From Methanobacteriota archaeon (GTDB lineage: Archaea; Thermoplasmatota; Poseidoniia; Poseidoniales; Thalassarchaeaceae), in contig PBWO01000023.1 of NCBI GenBank assembly GCA_002727275.1, forward strand, positions 1 through 5,856: a stretch of DNA of 5,856 nt, given 5' to 3'. Of the stretch, positions 5,133 through 5,856 are shown in pieces (positions within the stretch are counted from its first letter, which is position 1; every line of letters begins with the position of its first letter). Under the pieces are notes generated by a model, which did not search any database, was not told the origin of the DNA, and saw only the letters and a list, made by a program, of their open reading frames with translations. A program made the position numbers and the translations under genes.

Positions 5133-5786
5133 ATGGCTCTGCTTGAACAGTGGCGTAGTAAGCGTTCTTGGTTCTTTGATGGGATGGTTGCTATCGTTGG
5201 CGGCGTTATGGGTCTAGGTGGCCTCCTCCCTATGCTGGTTCCAGTATCCGAAGGGACCTTGGCCGCCCCGCGCGATCATTCATGGGAGCATCCTCTGAGA
5301 AGGAGTATTCTTTCTACTCTCGATCGTTCTCCTGGAATTCACTACAGAGAGTTACAAAGGCAACTCGATGCAGCCAATGGAACTCTCAGACATCATCTGG
5401 ATGTACTAGTCAGCGAGCGTTCTGTGACTACGATGGCGGTCAATGGTCGGACCTGCTACTATGCCGGTGCGCCTAGTCAAGTGGAAATATTAGCTGGAAC
5501 CGGAGTTACGGATCAGGCGAGGGCTGCAGAAATGCTTCCTGTTGGACTCTCAACCGTTCAAAGAAAGGTCGTAGCCAGACTCTCAAGAACTCCTGAGCCT
5601 GTTTCTCAGGCTGAGTTGGCACGAGACCTGGGTCGTTCGAGAGCCTCGGTCCATTCCGCAATTGGTGTGCTTCGCCAGCGCGGCATACTCAGTCCCTCGG
5701 GGCTGTCTCTAGCACCTCACCTGTCTGGTCTGCAGACCTCTGAGGTCGACTATCCGTGGCTCGATATTCGCGTCGAATATGCCTGA
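5133..5786 (+). CDS. Predicted membrane-anchored protein with two winged helix-turn-helix domains
   Basis: From ATG 5133 the product is 217 residues. A basic N-terminus (RSKR at 8-11) precedes one hydrophobic segment at about 14-38 (FFDGMVAIVGGVMGLGGLLP and onward). The first winged helix is at about 53-112: HPLRRSILSTL, then IHYRELQRQL, then ANGTLRHHLDVLV as likely recognition helix, then a short wing ending in TCYYAG. The second is at about 137-190: VQRKVVARLSRTPEPVSQAEL, then LGRSRASVHSAIGVLRQRGIL. This resembles archaeal membrane-linked tandem winged-helix regulators; ligand and target genes are unknown. The start is uncertain. GAGGA lies 8 nt before ATG 5133, but the frame is open to GTG 5058, which overlaps the TGA of the preceding HxlR gene (GTGA) and would allow translational coupling; it gives 242 residues with a more basic N-terminus. 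Either way the gene pairs with the HxlR regulator. No stop-proximal oddity is seen. Confidence 0.75.
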   Translation: MALLEQWRSKRSWFFDGMVAIVGGVMGLGGLLPMLVPVSEGTLAAPRDHSWEHPLRRSILSTLDRSPGIHYRELQRQLDAANGTLRHHLDVLVSERSVTTMAVNGRTCYYAGAPSQVEILAGTGVTDQARAAEMLPVGLSTVQRKVVARLSRTPEPVSQAELARDLGRSRASVHSAIGVLRQRGILSPSGLSLAPHLSGLQTSEVDYPWLDIRVEYA

Positions 5787-5825
5787 GTTAGTATCACAGT
5801 GTGGCTAAGCCTCTTGTGCCTACGG

Positions 5826-5844
5826 ATGCGCGCGGAGCGCGCAT
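5826..5844. repeat. Perfect GC-rich inverted repeat (8-bp stem, 3-nt loop)
   Basis: ATGCGCGC, GGA, GCGCGCAT form a perfect 8-bp stem with a three-base loop, 40 bp after the stop codon of the tandem winged-helix gene. No T-run follows on the plus strand or on the minus strand, so it is not a standard intrinsic terminator, and archaeal termination relies mostly on T-rich tracts. It could be a transcript-end stabilising hairpin or a palindromic protein-binding site. The rest of 5787-5856 shows no supported gene. Confidence 0.5.
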
Positions 5845-5856
5845 GTTCAGAGTAAG

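Noticed and set aside
5282..5476. 64-residue plus-strand frame inside the tandem winged-helix gene
   Set aside because: It is a Ser-rich out-of-phase reading of the well-supported winged-helix domain.
5794..5856. Possible 3' end of a convergent minus-strand gene entering from the right (stop at 5794-5796)
   Set aside because: Only about 20 codons are visible, they contain the palindrome, and no motif or composition supports coding.
5826..5856. Intrinsic terminator at the right end
   Set aside because: The hairpin has no T-run on either side, so a terminator call is not supported.

Overview
The window looks archaeal, most likely from a marine planktonic Thermoplasmatota-like lineage such as Marine Group II (Poseidoniales). 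This is inferred from gene content and signals, not from a marker gene. The supporting points are: (a) a large secreted protein with an N-terminal CxCH/Reeler-like domain followed by tandem Ig/PKD-like repeats; (b) a 3-hydroxyacyl-CoA dehydrogenase/enoyl-CoA hydratase fusion in the dehydrogenase-first order; (c) TATA-like elements about 27-33 nt ahead of start codons that have no Shine-Dalgarno sequence; and (d) a compact membrane-anchored tandem winged-helix regulator. No rRNA, tRNA, CRISPR array, insertion sequence or origin was recognised.

Layout. Positions 1817 to 1 (minus strand) are one uninterrupted reading frame that runs off the left edge. It is the N-terminal 605 residues of a secreted repeat protein, and it has no matching long reading frame on the plus strand. 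A divergent intergenic region of about 100 bp (1818-1920) follows. The plus-strand fusion gene (1921-3981) covers two consecutive steps of beta-oxidation. After it, 34 bp downstream, comes a 101-residue zinc-ribbon protein with a C-terminal membrane anchor (4016-4321). Its last 8 bp overlap, tail to tail, a 53-residue minus-strand small protein (4314-4475) that has an almost ideal Shine-Dalgarno sequence. A promoter-bearing gap (4476-4605) separates this from a plus-strand regulator pair: an HxlR-family repressor-like protein (4606-5061) and a predicted membrane-anchored protein with two winged-helix domains (5133-5786). The right end (5787-5856) holds no supported gene but has a perfect 8-bp GC-rich hairpin.

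How it fits together. The fusion enzyme should hydrate trans-2-enoyl-CoA and oxidise the resulting 3-hydroxyacyl-CoA with NAD+. That suits an organism living on fatty acids or proteinaceous matter, and the divergent surface protein may mediate attachment or binding outside the cell. The two regulators are adjacent and co-directional, so they are probably co-transcribed. Their targets cannot be read from the sequence. Nothing here is clearly a new defence or mobile system. The least explained items are the small proteins at the convergent junction, the topology of the membrane-anchored winged-helix protein, and the domain make-up of the surface protein.
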